A DNA stretch of 32,640 nt, from contig PEZZ01000002.1 in the NCBI GenBank assembly GCA_002773845.1, forward strand, positions 14,565 through 47,204. Direction: 5' to 3'. The position numbers and the translations under genes are program-made. The notes below the pieces were generated by a model. It did not search any database. It was given only the letters and a program-made list of their open reading frames with translations, and was not told the origin of the DNA. Shown one piece after another: positions 13,710 through 22,318 of this stretch; positions within the stretch are counted from its first letter, which is position 1; every line of letters starts with the position of its first letter. The stretch is from Candidatus Buchananbacteria bacterium CG10_big_fil_rev_8_21_14_0_10_42_9 (GTDB lineage Bacteria; Patescibacteriota; Patescibacteriia; Buchananbacterales; 21-14-0-10-42-9).

Positions 13710-15164
13710 TTAATAACTTTCACCAGGCAATACTTCTTCCCAAGAAATAAATTCAAAATCACCGGTCGTCGGGAAAGAAGGCGGGGGGTTATAAATTAAA
13801 TTGTTATCGAATTGTAAGTTGCGGTTAATATAGCCTGAACAATGATAACCACAGTCCCAAGCAAAGCCGTAACGTTCGTAGCTTACTAAAGAACCAAATG
13901 TAGTAATGGTGTCGCGAATATAATCCGAGGAGCTGCACGAGGAAGCGTAGTATTTGCGCCCAATTTTTCCTTTCTGGGCAATTAAAGCGCCATCAATCCT
14001 TAGGTCATCTTCGCTATAGAGCCCAACGCTGATGTCGTTTTGGGCAATTAATCCTATTATATCGGATCCGTCATAATTAGTATAGGTTAAATCATTATTA
14101 ATCCAAATGTTAGCATCGCCGGAGGCGAGCGGATCCTCAGCGGCAACTAATGTTACGCTTTGTGCGTTGATAGTCCCGTCGACCCAAACATTATCTTTTA
14201 CAAAAATTACTCCGTTAGATGGGATTGAAGCGGTCGTCCAATTACCCACATAGCTTGTAATCAAACCCGTGCCCTCCCAACCGAATTGACTTGAGGAATA
14301 ACATGAGGTAGTGGTTTTGACTTTGCGATATTGAATTTGGCCATTACCTAAAAATTGGACGTGCCAGCCTTGTTGATTTGATTTGCTAATAACTAAGCCC
14401 GCCACGTCTTCAAGCACGGCTAAATCTAAAGTAATCCCGTTAAAATCTACCGGGGCGACTGGAAATTCGCGGCCACCAGCAAAAACATCCGCCCGTACGG
14501 GCACGCTAGCTGGCGGCAGAGGATCAGTCGGGTCAACATGAGTGTGCACACCAAATTCATTCCCGCCAGAATGGTCAGGGTCGTTATAGTCGGCTTTAGC
14601 GGATGTAACTACATTGTTAGCTACACCGTCAAATCTAACTCCTCCGTTTGAATGAACCGGCCCGTTAATCACAGTCCCTTCGCCAAAGCGCACATCGTTG
14701 TTCACGGCCACCGCGAATTTGGCCCACGATTGAGCACCATACCTAACGGCGATGCTTCTGGCACTGCCCGGAACTTCTGGAATGTGGCCAGTTGATTTTA
14801 TGGTGACAATAGTTGAACCTGAAGTCGGGGGAGTAATTTCTAAGATAAACTCACCGACAATGTCATTATTTGGATCTGAGTAAGTATGTACGTAAGGACC
14901 GCATGTTGGGTCGCAGGCGGTAGGGGTGTTGCCATCATAATAATCGGTCGGATCATGGGCTAGGTGCCAACGGTAATAATTAGCACCAGCCTCCGCGATG
15001 TGTAATGCGGCCGCCTGTGCTTTTTTTAGCCTTTCCAGGCGTTGCTGGTAAGTTACCAGTGATAAAATACCGGCGGCAATTACCACAAACACGGTAACGA
15101 AAATCATAGTCATGACCAAAACCGCTCCTTGCTGTGACTTTGATTTTTTAATTATAAATCTCAT
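13710..15164 (-). CDS. PilX/GspK-like minor pseudopilin, large
   Basis: 484 residues. Prepilin-like N-terminus QQGAVLVMTMI (11-21), with processing expected after G13, and a hydrophobic helix to about residue 37, followed by LHIAEAGANYYRW, a sequence style I associate with CPR pilin-like proteins. There is no Glu at +5 (Met18), which fits the PilX/GspK class at the pilus tip. The large outer part has repeated short beta segments (VNNDVRFGEGTVINGPVHSNGGV, NVWVDGTINAQSV) like DUF4900-type beta-solenoid pilin proteins, and Cys pairs near the C-terminus. It lies one base from the 202-residue pseudopilin gene. Confidence 0.82.
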   Translation of the reverse strand: MRFIIKKSKSQQGAVLVMTMIFVTVFVVIAAGILSLVTYQQRLERLKKAQAAALHIAEAGANYYRWHLAHDPTDYYDGNTPTACDPTCGPYVHTYSDPNNDIVGEFILEITPPTSGSTIVTIKSTGHIPEVPGSARSIAVRYGAQSWAKFAVAVNNDVRFGEGTVINGPVHSNGGVRFDGVANNVVTSAKADYNDPDHSGGNEFGVHTHVDPTDPLPPASVPVRADVFAGGREFPVAPVDFNGITLDLAVLEDVAGLVISKSNQQGWHVQFLGNGQIQYRKVKTTTSCYSSSQFGWEGTGLITSYVGNWTTASIPSNGVIFVKDNVWVDGTINAQSVTLVAAEDPLASGDANIWINNDLTYTNYDGSDIIGLIAQNDISVGLYSEDDLRIDGALIAQKGKIGRKYYASSCSSSDYIRDTITTFGSLVSYERYGFAWDCGYHCSGYINRNLQFDNNLIYNPPPSFPTTGDFEFISWEEVLPGESY

Positions 15165-15773
15165 CTATAAATTGTCCTTTAAATTTCTAATCGTTGTGCT
15201 AGATTCAAGTTCCGCCGGATTTGGGGCTTTGGTTGGATCAATATTAATTTTAAGATAAGTTTTAACAAATTTAATATCGTCAACTTCAACCGGTTGGGTT
15301 AGGGGATTTGACACTTGATCCGCTGGCCAGTCTTCGTTGTAGTAGTAAAATATTGGATCTGCGCCATTGCGTACATATTCTGACAAAATTGAAATCACTT
15401 CGTTGCCAGATGGATAAGTTCCCGGCACGCCGACTGGCTCAATAACGCCCTTTTTTAAATCCGTACCGTCTAAAAAATATCTTATGCGCTCGGTTTCTTG
15501 GTCGATATCCAAATCGCTATAAAAAATCAATTCTTGGGCGTCGGCCGCGCTAATCGGAAACGAGCCATTTTCTGAAGTGCTGGCCTCCCTGATTTCTTTA
15601 ATCATAAATTCCACTCCGCGCCGCGCGTTATTTAACGCTTCGTTTTGTTCATTCGCAAAGCTATTAACGCGCAGGCCTTGGATAATAACACTGGTTACTA
15701 CCACTGAAGCGGTCGTAAAAATTGAAATTACAACAACTGCCTCTAGCAATGTAACTCCTTTATGATTCAACAT
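15165..15773 (-). CDS. Minor pseudopilin, PilW/GspJ-like
   Basis: 202 residues. Class III prepilin signal KGVTLLEAVVVI: cleavage after G6, mature protein starting V7, with Glu11 at +5. The hydrophobic helix runs to about residue 33, followed by RGVEFMIKEIREAS, the usual PilW/GspJ-like segment, and a globular domain with several beta strands and a Tyr-rich patch (IFYYYNEDW). It overlaps the 745-residue gene by 14 bases, so the three pseudopilins are made together and probably assemble as one priming tip complex. Confidence 0.86.
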   Translation of the reverse strand: MLNHKGVTLLEAVVVISIFTTASVVVTSVIIQGLRVNSFANEQNEALNNARRGVEFMIKEIREASTSENGSFPISAADAQELIFYSDLDIDQETERIRYFLDGTDLKKGVIEPVGVPGTYPSGNEVISILSEYVRNGADPIFYYYNEDWPADQVSNPLTQPVEVDDIKFVKTYLKINIDPTKAPNPAELESSTTIRNLKDNL

Positions 15774-17997
15774 TTAAATAAACTTTTAAGGTTGAGTTTG
15801 GGTTTAGGCTGACCGGGCTAACTGGGTCACTTGAAATTAAGTTGAAGCCAAAACCTGGCTGCACCTCAATAAAGTACGGATCCCATTCCATATCATTTAA
15901 GATCAATGATCCCGACCCGTCAGTTGATACATTTTGATCATATTTGTAAATCACGGGATTATTGCCAATTTGTTTAGTGGTGTGAATTCTTAATGGCACG
16001 TTGGCAACTGGGACTATACTACTGGGGTCGCCGTTAACGATTACCGCTTTGATATCCCAATCTCCACCGCTATCATCTTCCCAAGTAACTGCTAACAAAT
16101 CATTCGCTGTGGTGGCCGCGTCTGGCCTACGTTGACCCCCCCCGCTTACAACTACCGGAAAATCAAAAGGCAAAAGTTTATTGCCAGCGCTATCAATCAT
16201 TTGTCCATAGATGTCATAATTGCCATTACGAAGATCTTGCCAAACTACGTATATTTGCTCGTTGCTATCAATTGCTATGACCGGGCGTTCTTGCGGGGAA
16301 GCGTCAGTATTTGAATTAACCAACACGTCATTGGCCCAAATTTTTGCGCCGCTGTCATCAAATTTTTGCAAATAAATATCATCATTACCGCTACGGCCAT
16401 CTTGCCACGTTACATAAAAATACAGGTTTGAAGTTCGGCTCATGGCGATTCGTGGGTTAATTTGCCCAAACGATGAATTTTCGCTATTCAATTTTATATC
16501 AGGCGACCAAAGCAAATCGCCGTCACTATTTACTCGTTGGCTGTAAATATCAAAATCTCCGTTGCGATCATCTTGCCAAACGATAAACAAATTGTCATCG
16601 GCATTAATAGTTAGGTCGGGTAATTCTTGTAAGCCAGTGCCTGACCCAGATCCTGAGTTAGTATTAACTTTAACCTCCGGGACCCAAACTTGGGTGGTAT
16701 CATTATTGAGTTTTTGTAAATATATGTCTGATAAACTATCACGGTCGTCCTCCCACGTAATAAACAATGCATCGCCAGTGGCATTAGCCACAATTCTTGG
16801 TTGGGTTTGGTCAGCGTTTGACGCATCTGTTTCTAACTTATTGTTACCACCAAGCAACTCATTGCCGTTAGTATCGTATTTTTCCATATGCACATCCAAA
16901 TTACCATTCCGGTTATCACTCCATGCATAATAACTATTGCAACTACTGTCGGCCGCGATGTCAACATAGTCAGAGTTAGAGGCCGTTGAAATATCGATAT
17001 CGTTTGGGTCACCCCATTGATGCGATTGCGTGGCGACATCATATTTTTGTCCGTGAATTTTACCTTGGCCGGTTAAAAAGTCTTGCCAGGCAAACACAAT
17101 TTCATTCGACCCAAAGCATACAGCCATTGAGCCGTGCAGTTGATCGTCTAAGCCGACAGAGTTAACTATCCATTCTGTTGGCACGACTTGGCTAATGGTG
17201 GAAATATCGAGGGTGGCCAATAAATCAATTCCAAAGCTTACTTCAGTTAAGCTTGCCAAAACCACCGACGCGTGTGGGTTGGTCGGGACAGGATTACCCA
17301 ACACGCAGTCGCTACCCGAACTATTTATGGCGCAAGTATAATCACTGCTGTAACCATCTTTTGTTACGGTAATTTCATAACTATCCTGTGACTCTGGCGT
17401 GCAGGCAAGCAAGACCACGCCAGTTGGACTGGAAGTCCGAGTTGTGTCAATAGTTGGGTTGGTAGAATTATTAACTACATGCACGGTGGCACCTTCTACT
17501 GGTAGGCCATTGGCATCAAAAACAATTATTCGTAAAGCCCCGCCGCCCTCACATGTTTCAAGGCCCCGGGGAGCAATATTGGTTACACTATAGATAGTTT
17601 GTGGGCCAAGCGGAGTATTCCAAGTCACACTAATTTTGGCTTGTTTGTAGTCGTTAGGAGCGGTATCCGCCGGCGTTACATCGTCGTAAGTGTCGTCAAT
17701 ATAAATAACTTGGGTATTAACGGCAAAGGTAATGCCATTTAAAACTAAATTTTCATTTTGTTCAATCGGCCCAGGCGGAACGCCGCCGTTAGTGCCAACT
17801 TCTTCATAGGATAAATTACGAATGATTTCAATTTTTTCATTGGCTAAGGCGATCGCGCTATTTCTTCCCTTGCTTAAAGCTAGCACTCTTAAAGCAAATT
17901 GAAACATGCCAATAATGCCTAAGCTCAGCATCGCCAATATACTCATTGAAATTACCACTTCAACTAGAGAAAAGCCAAAAATGTTTTTTTTGCGCAT
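15760..17997 (-). CDS. Giant pseudopilin fused to a seven-repeat beta-propeller; candidate tip adhesin
   Basis: 745 residues. Prepilin signal FGFSLVEVVIS: cleavage after G8, Glu13 at +5, hydrophobic helix to about 31. Residues about 153-215 are a carboxypeptidase-regulatory-like beta sandwich (LRIIVFDANGLPVEGATV). Residues about 285-655 carry seven repeats of the pattern W-x-D-x-R-x-G-x-x-D-I-Y-x-Q-x-x-D, with Trp at 304, 359, 415, 474, 531, 586 and 639, spaced 53-59 residues: the count and length expected of a seven-bladed propeller. A last beta sandwich (about 660-745) follows. Best read as a PilV/tip-type minor pilin whose propeller faces outwards and binds a surface, glycan or host. Ligand unknown. 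The gene shares one base with the pilC stop (TAATG). Confidence 0.85.
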   Translation of the reverse strand: MRKKNIFGFSLVEVVISMSILAMLSLGIIGMFQFALRVLALSKGRNSAIALANEKIEIIRNLSYEEVGTNGGVPPGPIEQNENLVLNGITFAVNTQVIYIDDTYDDVTPADTAPNDYKQAKISVTWNTPLGPQTIYSVTNIAPRGLETCEGGGALRIIVFDANGLPVEGATVHVVNNSTNPTIDTTRTSSPTGVVLLACTPESQDSYEITVTKDGYSSDYTCAINSSGSDCVLGNPVPTNPHASVVLASLTEVSFGIDLLATLDISTISQVVPTEWIVNSVGLDDQLHGSMAVCFGSNEIVFAWQDFLTGQGKIHGQKYDVATQSHQWGDPNDIDISTASNSDYVDIAADSSCNSYYAWSDNRNGNLDVHMEKYDTNGNELLGGNNKLETDASNADQTQPRIVANATGDALFITWEDDRDSLSDIYLQKLNNDTTQVWVPEVKVNTNSGSGSGTGLQELPDLTINADDNLFIVWQDDRNGDFDIYSQRVNSDGDLLWSPDIKLNSENSSFGQINPRIAMSRTSNLYFYVTWQDGRSGNDDIYLQKFDDSGAKIWANDVLVNSNTDASPQERPVIAIDSNEQIYVVWQDLRNGNYDIYGQMIDSAGNKLLPFDFPVVVSGGGQRRPDAATTANDLLAVTWEDDSGGDWDIKAVIVNGDPSSIVPVANVPLRIHTTKQIGNNPVIYKYDQNVSTDGSGSLILNDMEWDPYFIEVQPGFGFNLISSDPVSPVSLNPNSTLKVYLNVES

Positions 17998-19085
17998 TAA
18001 AATACTTCGGCTAAAGAGTAAAGCGGGCCGATCACGGCTAATGCCATCATCGCGACTCCAATACCTAAAATAACAATTAACACCGGTTCGATGATGCTTG
18101 GTAAATTTTCCATGGTTCGCGTGACATCATCTTCGTAAAAAGTGGCCGCCTCAGTTAAAATGTCATCCAGCGTACCAGTTTCTTCACCAACGGTTATCAT
18201 TTGAATCATCACTGGCGGGAACAAAGATGGATAGTTTGATAATGATTGATTAACCGCTACTCCAGTTTCAACTTTGCTCATGCTTTCAAGCAGGGCTTGG
18301 CGGTATAGTACGTTGCCAAGGACATGCGCCGTAATATCAAAACTTTTAACAATCGGGATATCGGTTTTTAGCAATGAACTAAAAGTCCTTGAAAATCTGG
18401 CCAAGTTAATCTTTTTCAAAATTTCTTTAACAATTGGTAAATGAAGTAATAGCTGGTGCCATTTTTTTCTGCCTTTTGGCCACCGTATAAAGGATACGAA
18501 CGACACTATTAGAATTACTAATAACACCACTAAGGCGATGCCATTATTGTTTACAAATTTACTGAGCCAAATTAAAACTCTGGTGGGTAAGGGCAATTGC
18601 ACGCTGACTTCTTCAAAGATGGAGATAAGGGTTGGAATGACATAAATTATCATCAGAATTCCGATTGCCACCATCATAGTTACAACGATTGCAGGGTAAA
18701 TCATGGCGCCGCGAACGCGAGAAATTATTTCGTGATCTTTTTTCATTTGGATATACAGCTGCTCTAACACTTCTTCTAGCTTACCTGAAATTTCACCGGC
18801 CTTTATCATATTAATAAAAAGTTCACCAAAAATTTTTGAGTATGGAGTTAGGGCGTCGGATAAAGTATTGCCTTTTTCAACTTTTTTGTAGACATCGTGC
18901 ATGATGGCTTTAAAGCGTTTGCTGGTGGTTTGTTCTTCAAGCGCTTTCAAGGCTTTGGCAAGCGAAATTCCAGTTTTAATCATTATCCCGAGTTGCTGTA
19001 CAAAAAATAATTTTTGGGAAACCGGAATACGTTGCAATTGTTCAAATTGCTTATTTAACTTATCGACAACCTCCTTAATATTCAT
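17997..19085 (-). CDS. pilC: Type IV pilus inner-membrane platform protein PilC
   Basis: 362 residues of the GspF/PilC family. Two cytoplasmic helical GspF domains: the first about 25-128 (FVQQLGIMIKTGISLAKAL, the family start), the second about 230-325. Membrane helices are at about 128-155, 181-201 and 332-355. It is somewhat shorter than the usual 400 residues, mainly at the N-terminus. It is the platform turned by the PilB motor. It starts two bases after pilB. Confidence 0.96.
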   Translation of the reverse strand: MNIKEVVDKLNKQFEQLQRIPVSQKLFFVQQLGIMIKTGISLAKALKALEEQTTSKRFKAIMHDVYKKVEKGNTLSDALTPYSKIFGELFINMIKAGEISGKLEEVLEQLYIQMKKDHEIISRVRGAMIYPAIVVTMMVAIGILMIIYVIPTLISIFEEVSVQLPLPTRVLIWLSKFVNNNGIALVVLLVILIVSFVSFIRWPKGRKKWHQLLLHLPIVKEILKKINLARFSRTFSSLLKTDIPIVKSFDITAHVLGNVLYRQALLESMSKVETGVAVNQSLSNYPSLFPPVMIQMITVGEETGTLDDILTEAATFYEDDVTRTMENLPSIIEPVLIVILGIGVAMMALAVIGPLYSLAEVF

Positions 19086-19087
19086 GT

Positions 19088-20827
19088 TTATTCTTTAGTC
19101 ACTCTTAGCACTTCTTCAATCGTAGTAATGCCATTTTTAGCTTTAATAAAACCATCTTCCAGCATAGTCATCATTTTTTGCTCTCGAGCCAACTCAAAAA
19201 GCTTTTCCGGCGTGACTTTTTGGGTGATTGCCTCTTCAACTTTTCCAGTTATCTCTAAAATTTCAAAGATTCCTAAGCGACCCTTATACCCCGTATCATT
19301 GCATTTTTTGCACCCTTTGCCTCGGTAAAATCGTAAATTTTGAGTTTTTTGCTTGCCGGAATCAACTACGCCTTCTTGCGCAAGCATTTTGACTAAGTTG
19401 CTGAAAGCCACCTGCTTTTCTAAAGTGTCAATTTCTTTTTGAGTTAAAGTGTAGCTTTCAATGCAATCCCGGCAAATTTTCCTGACTAGTCTTTGGGCCA
19501 CAACTATATTAGTCGTACTAGCAAGTAAAAAGTTTGGAATATTCATATCCGCCAAGCGCGGCATTGTGGTAACCGCGTCGTTGGTGTGGAGAGTAGACAA
19601 CACTAAGTGCCCGGTCATAGCGGCATGTACAGCAATTTCAGCCGTTTCTTGATCGCGGATCTCTCCAACCATAATAATGTCTGGGTCTTGGCGCAAAAAT
19701 GATCTTAAGCCGGCGGCAAAAGTAAAATTAATTTTATTATTAACTTGGCTTTGGTTGATGTGAGGCATGCGATATTCTATTGGATCTTCAATCGTGCAAA
19801 TATTGACTTCTGGCTTATTCAGCATGTTTAAAATCGTGTATAAAGTCGTGGTTTTGCCAGAGCCGGTTGGCCCGGTGACTAAAAGCATGCCGTTAGGTTT
19901 GGTGATGTTTCGCTTTACAATATCCAACGCCTTTTTTTGAAAACCCAATTCGTCCAAAGTTAAAAGCTGATTTTTTTCATTTAGCAAACGCAAGACCACC
20001 TTTTCCCCGTCGTAAGTAGGCGTTATTGAAACGCGGAATGACACTTTATATTCGTTGGTAGAAATTTTAAATCTGCCATCTTGCGGCACCCGATGCTCAT
20101 CTAGTTTTAAATTTGATAAAATTTTTATTCTAGCCACAACGCCTGGGTGGACTGATTTTGGTAGCGTCATAACTGTGTGCAAAATTCCGTCAATGCGGTA
20201 TCTAACTGACACTTCCTTTTCGCTAACCTCAATATGTATATCAGAAGCACCCTCAAAAATAGCGTACTCAAGCAAAGTATCAACAATTCTGATGACCGGT
20301 AAATCTTGAGCTAGCTCTTCTAGCTCTTTGCCGGCTACATCTTCTCTCTGGTCATCTTTTTTGTCGCCAGAAGTGATTTCAGCAAACTCTGCCTCAAGTC
20401 CCTTATGGTAAAGCTTTAAGGCTTCGCGCATGTCTTCAGGGGTGGTGATGGAGATGGCAATTTCTAGATTTGTTTTTTTTCTTAAAAACTCAAAGATTTC
20501 TAAATCCTTGGGGTCTAAGGTGGCAACACTAAGAGTTTTGTTGTCTTTATCAAAGGTAATGACTTGATGAGTTTGGGCGATCGGTTCGGGGATGACAGTT
20601 AGAATATCTTTTCGAATGTTTTTGTCTTTTAAGCTAATAAACGGCAATTTATAATAATCAGCTACCGCGTTATATAGATTAGCGCTGGTCAGAATTTTTT
20701 TATCTAACAGGTATTCCTCAACCTCTTTATTGTCTTTTTTAGCGGCTTTTTTGTGGGCGGCAAATTCTTCGCTGCTTAAAACATTTTGCGAGGTCAGAAT
20801 TTTTTGTAAATCTTTTGTGTTGAACAT
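19088..20827 (-). CDS. pilB: Type IV pilus extension ATPase PilB
   Basis: 579 residues. N-terminal MshEN-like domain (about 1-145), then the secretion ATPase: Walker A GPTGSGKTT at 319-327, Walker B IIMVGEIRD at 384-392 including the Asp box, His box LSTLHTND near 411-418. The zinc-binding tetracysteine is complete (C452/C455 and C506/C509), which marks PilB rather than the retraction ATPase PilT. Start choice: two upstream in-frame starts lie in or against the -10 box, so the Met at 20827, with a leader of about 15 bases, is the first that can be in the mRNA. First gene of the operon. Confidence 0.96.
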   Translation of the reverse strand: MFNTKDLQKILTSQNVLSSEEFAAHKKAAKKDNKEVEEYLLDKKILTSANLYNAVADYYKLPFISLKDKNIRKDILTVIPEPIAQTHQVITFDKDNKTLSVATLDPKDLEIFEFLRKKTNLEIAISITTPEDMREALKLYHKGLEAEFAEITSGDKKDDQREDVAGKELEELAQDLPVIRIVDTLLEYAIFEGASDIHIEVSEKEVSVRYRIDGILHTVMTLPKSVHPGVVARIKILSNLKLDEHRVPQDGRFKISTNEYKVSFRVSITPTYDGEKVVLRLLNEKNQLLTLDELGFQKKALDIVKRNITKPNGMLLVTGPTGSGKTTTLYTILNMLNKPEVNICTIEDPIEYRMPHINQSQVNNKINFTFAAGLRSFLRQDPDIIMVGEIRDQETAEIAVHAAMTGHLVLSTLHTNDAVTTMPRLADMNIPNFLLASTTNIVVAQRLVRKICRDCIESYTLTQKEIDTLEKQVAFSNLVKMLAQEGVVDSGKQKTQNLRFYRGKGCKKCNDTGYKGRLGIFEILEITGKVEEAITQKVTPEKLFELAREQKMMTMLEDGFIKAKNGITTIEEVLRVTKE

Positions 20828-20848
20828 TTTTGATGTTAGTTCTGCCAT

Positions 20849-20878
20849 ATTATACCACAAAATTATTGCATTAGACAA
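20849..20878 (-). promoter_or_regulatory. Promoter of the type IV pilus operon
   Basis: On the minus strand TTGTCT (20878-20873), 18-base spacer, TATAAT (20854-20849) with extended -10 TGG. No other strong promoter is evident in the following 9.5 kb of tightly packed genes. Confidence 0.75.
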
Positions 20879-20900
20879 TAAAAGCTTTTTTAATTATAAT
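20872..20900 (+). promoter_or_regulatory. Promoter of the murein operon
   Basis: TAGACA (20872-20877), 17-base spacer, TATAAT (20895-20900). Its -35 box lies on top of that of the divergent pilus promoter. An ATG five bases after the -10 (20906) opens a 15-codon frame overlapping the next gene's start, a possible leaderless leader peptide. Confidence 0.7.
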
Positions 20901-20919
20901 GATTTATGATTAAGCTCAT

Positions 20920-21300
20920 ATGCTTACTACCGAATTTGTTAAAAGGCAAATAAAAAAGCATCCCCGTACTACTGCTATAATCGGTAGTACGCTTTTGTTA
21001 AATGCAAGTTTGTGGTTTGAGGCACTTGTCGTTTTTATGTCTCGTGTTGATTCAGTGCCGCTACACTACACAATTTATTTTGGTATTAATAGATTGGGCC
21101 CTCCGGTTCAATTATTTGTCATCCCGATAGTGGCGAGTATTTTATTTATCATTAATAGTATATTTAGTTTCTTCGTGTCTGACACTAACCGTCCGTTGGC
21201 AATATTGCTATTAATCTTTACATTGTGTTGGCACGCCCTATTGTTGTTATCGTTTAGCATTATGATATACAAATACTATGGACAATTTTTTAGTAGTTAA
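20920..21300 (+). CDS. Three-TM membrane protein, unknown
   Basis: 126 residues with a basic N-terminus (KRQIKKHPRTT) and about three membrane helices (about 18-40, 66-90, 94-118). No family or catalytic motif is recognised. It is the first gene of the cell-wall cluster and overlaps mraY by 23 bases, so it is co-translated with it. A role in envelope biogenesis is inferred from that alone. There is no Shine-Dalgarno sequence; the ATG at 20920 is about 13 bases from the predicted transcript start. Confidence 0.75.
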   Translation: MLTTEFVKRQIKKHPRTTAIIGSTLLLNASLWFEALVVFMSRVDSVPLHYTIYFGINRLGPPVQLFVIPIVASILFIINSIFSFFVSDTNRPLAILLLIFTLCWHALLLLSFSIMIYKYYGQFFSS

Positions 21301-22318
21301 AATATTTAGTTTAACTACGCTGGCTTTCGTGGTAGCGATTTTGTGGACCCCCATATTAACCCATTACTTATATAAGTATAAGCTTGGCAAAAGTATTAGA
21401 AATGCCCCTAACGCGCCTATCTTTTATAGTCTGCATGCTAAAAAGGCGGGTACGCCAACGATGGGCGGGATTTTAATTTGGGTAACGGTTTTAGTTATTA
21501 CCGGGCTAGTCGTTTTTTTAGACCAATTTATTGGCGGCGTGTTTACGCATTTAAATTATTTTTCACGTTCAGAGACTTTATTGCCGCTTGGCGCAATGGT
21601 GGCCGCAGCGTTAGTTGGCTTAGCCGATGACTTGATTGATGTCCGCGCTACCCGCCAGGAAAGGGGCGGATTGAGAGTGCGCCATCGCTTGCTAATTTAC
21701 GGGCTGATTGCATTAGTCGGAGCGTATTGGTTTTTCTTCAAACTAGATTGGAGCATTATTCACGTGCCTTTTTTTGGCAATTTTGAGATTGGCTGGTGGT
21801 ATATCCCGTTTTTTATTTTTGTAATTGTGGCAACTGGTTTTTCCGTTAATGAAATTGATGGGCTCGATGGATTGGCTGGCGGTACGCTACTAACCGCCTT
21901 TGCCGCCTACGGCGCGATCGCCTTTGTCCAAGAGCGCTACGATTTAGCGACCCTCTGCGCTGTTATCGTCGGGGCCCTTTTAGCTTTTCTATGGTTTAAC
22001 ATCAATCCGGCTAGGTTTTTTATGGGCGACACAGGCTCGATGTCTTTGGGTGTGACTTTAGGTATTATTGCCATGCTGACTAACGCTGCTTTGTTATTGC
22101 CTATTATTGGTTTACTATTTGTCGCAGAATCCGGATCAGTAATTATCCAACTAACAAGTAAAAAGTTATTGGGTAAAAAAATTTTTCGCTCAACACCAAT
22201 TCATCATCATTTTGAAGCCATGGGCTGGCCGGAGCCAAAAATTGTGATGCGTTTTTGGGTGGTTAGCGGGGTGGCCGCAGTGGCTGGTTTAATAATATTT
22301 TTAATTGATAAGTTGTGA
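21278..22318 (+). CDS. mraY: Phospho-N-acetylmuramoyl-pentapeptide transferase
   Basis: 346-residue polytopic enzyme making lipid I from UDP-MurNAc-pentapeptide and undecaprenyl phosphate. Motifs: GTPTMGG at 58-64, LADDLID at 115-121 with the Asp pair 117/118, NEIDGLDGLAGG at 191-202, FMGDTGS at 248-254, and PIHHHFE at 307-313 (His triplet 309-311). All catalytic residues are present and about ten membrane helices fit the hydrophobicity. It overlaps the preceding gene by 23 bases and pgeF by four (ATGA). Confidence 0.97.
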   Translation: MDNFLVVKIFSLTTLAFVVAILWTPILTHYLYKYKLGKSIRNAPNAPIFYSLHAKKAGTPTMGGILIWVTVLVITGLVVFLDQFIGGVFTHLNYFSRSETLLPLGAMVAAALVGLADDLIDVRATRQERGGLRVRHRLLIYGLIALVGAYWFFFKLDWSIIHVPFFGNFEIGWWYIPFFIFVIVATGFSVNEIDGLDGLAGGTLLTAFAAYGAIAFVQERYDLATLCAVIVGALLAFLWFNINPARFFMGDTGSMSLGVTLGIIAMLTNAALLLPIIGLLFVAESGSVIIQLTSKKLLGKKIFRSTPIHHHFEAMGWPEPKIVMRFWVVSGVAAVAGLIIFLIDKL

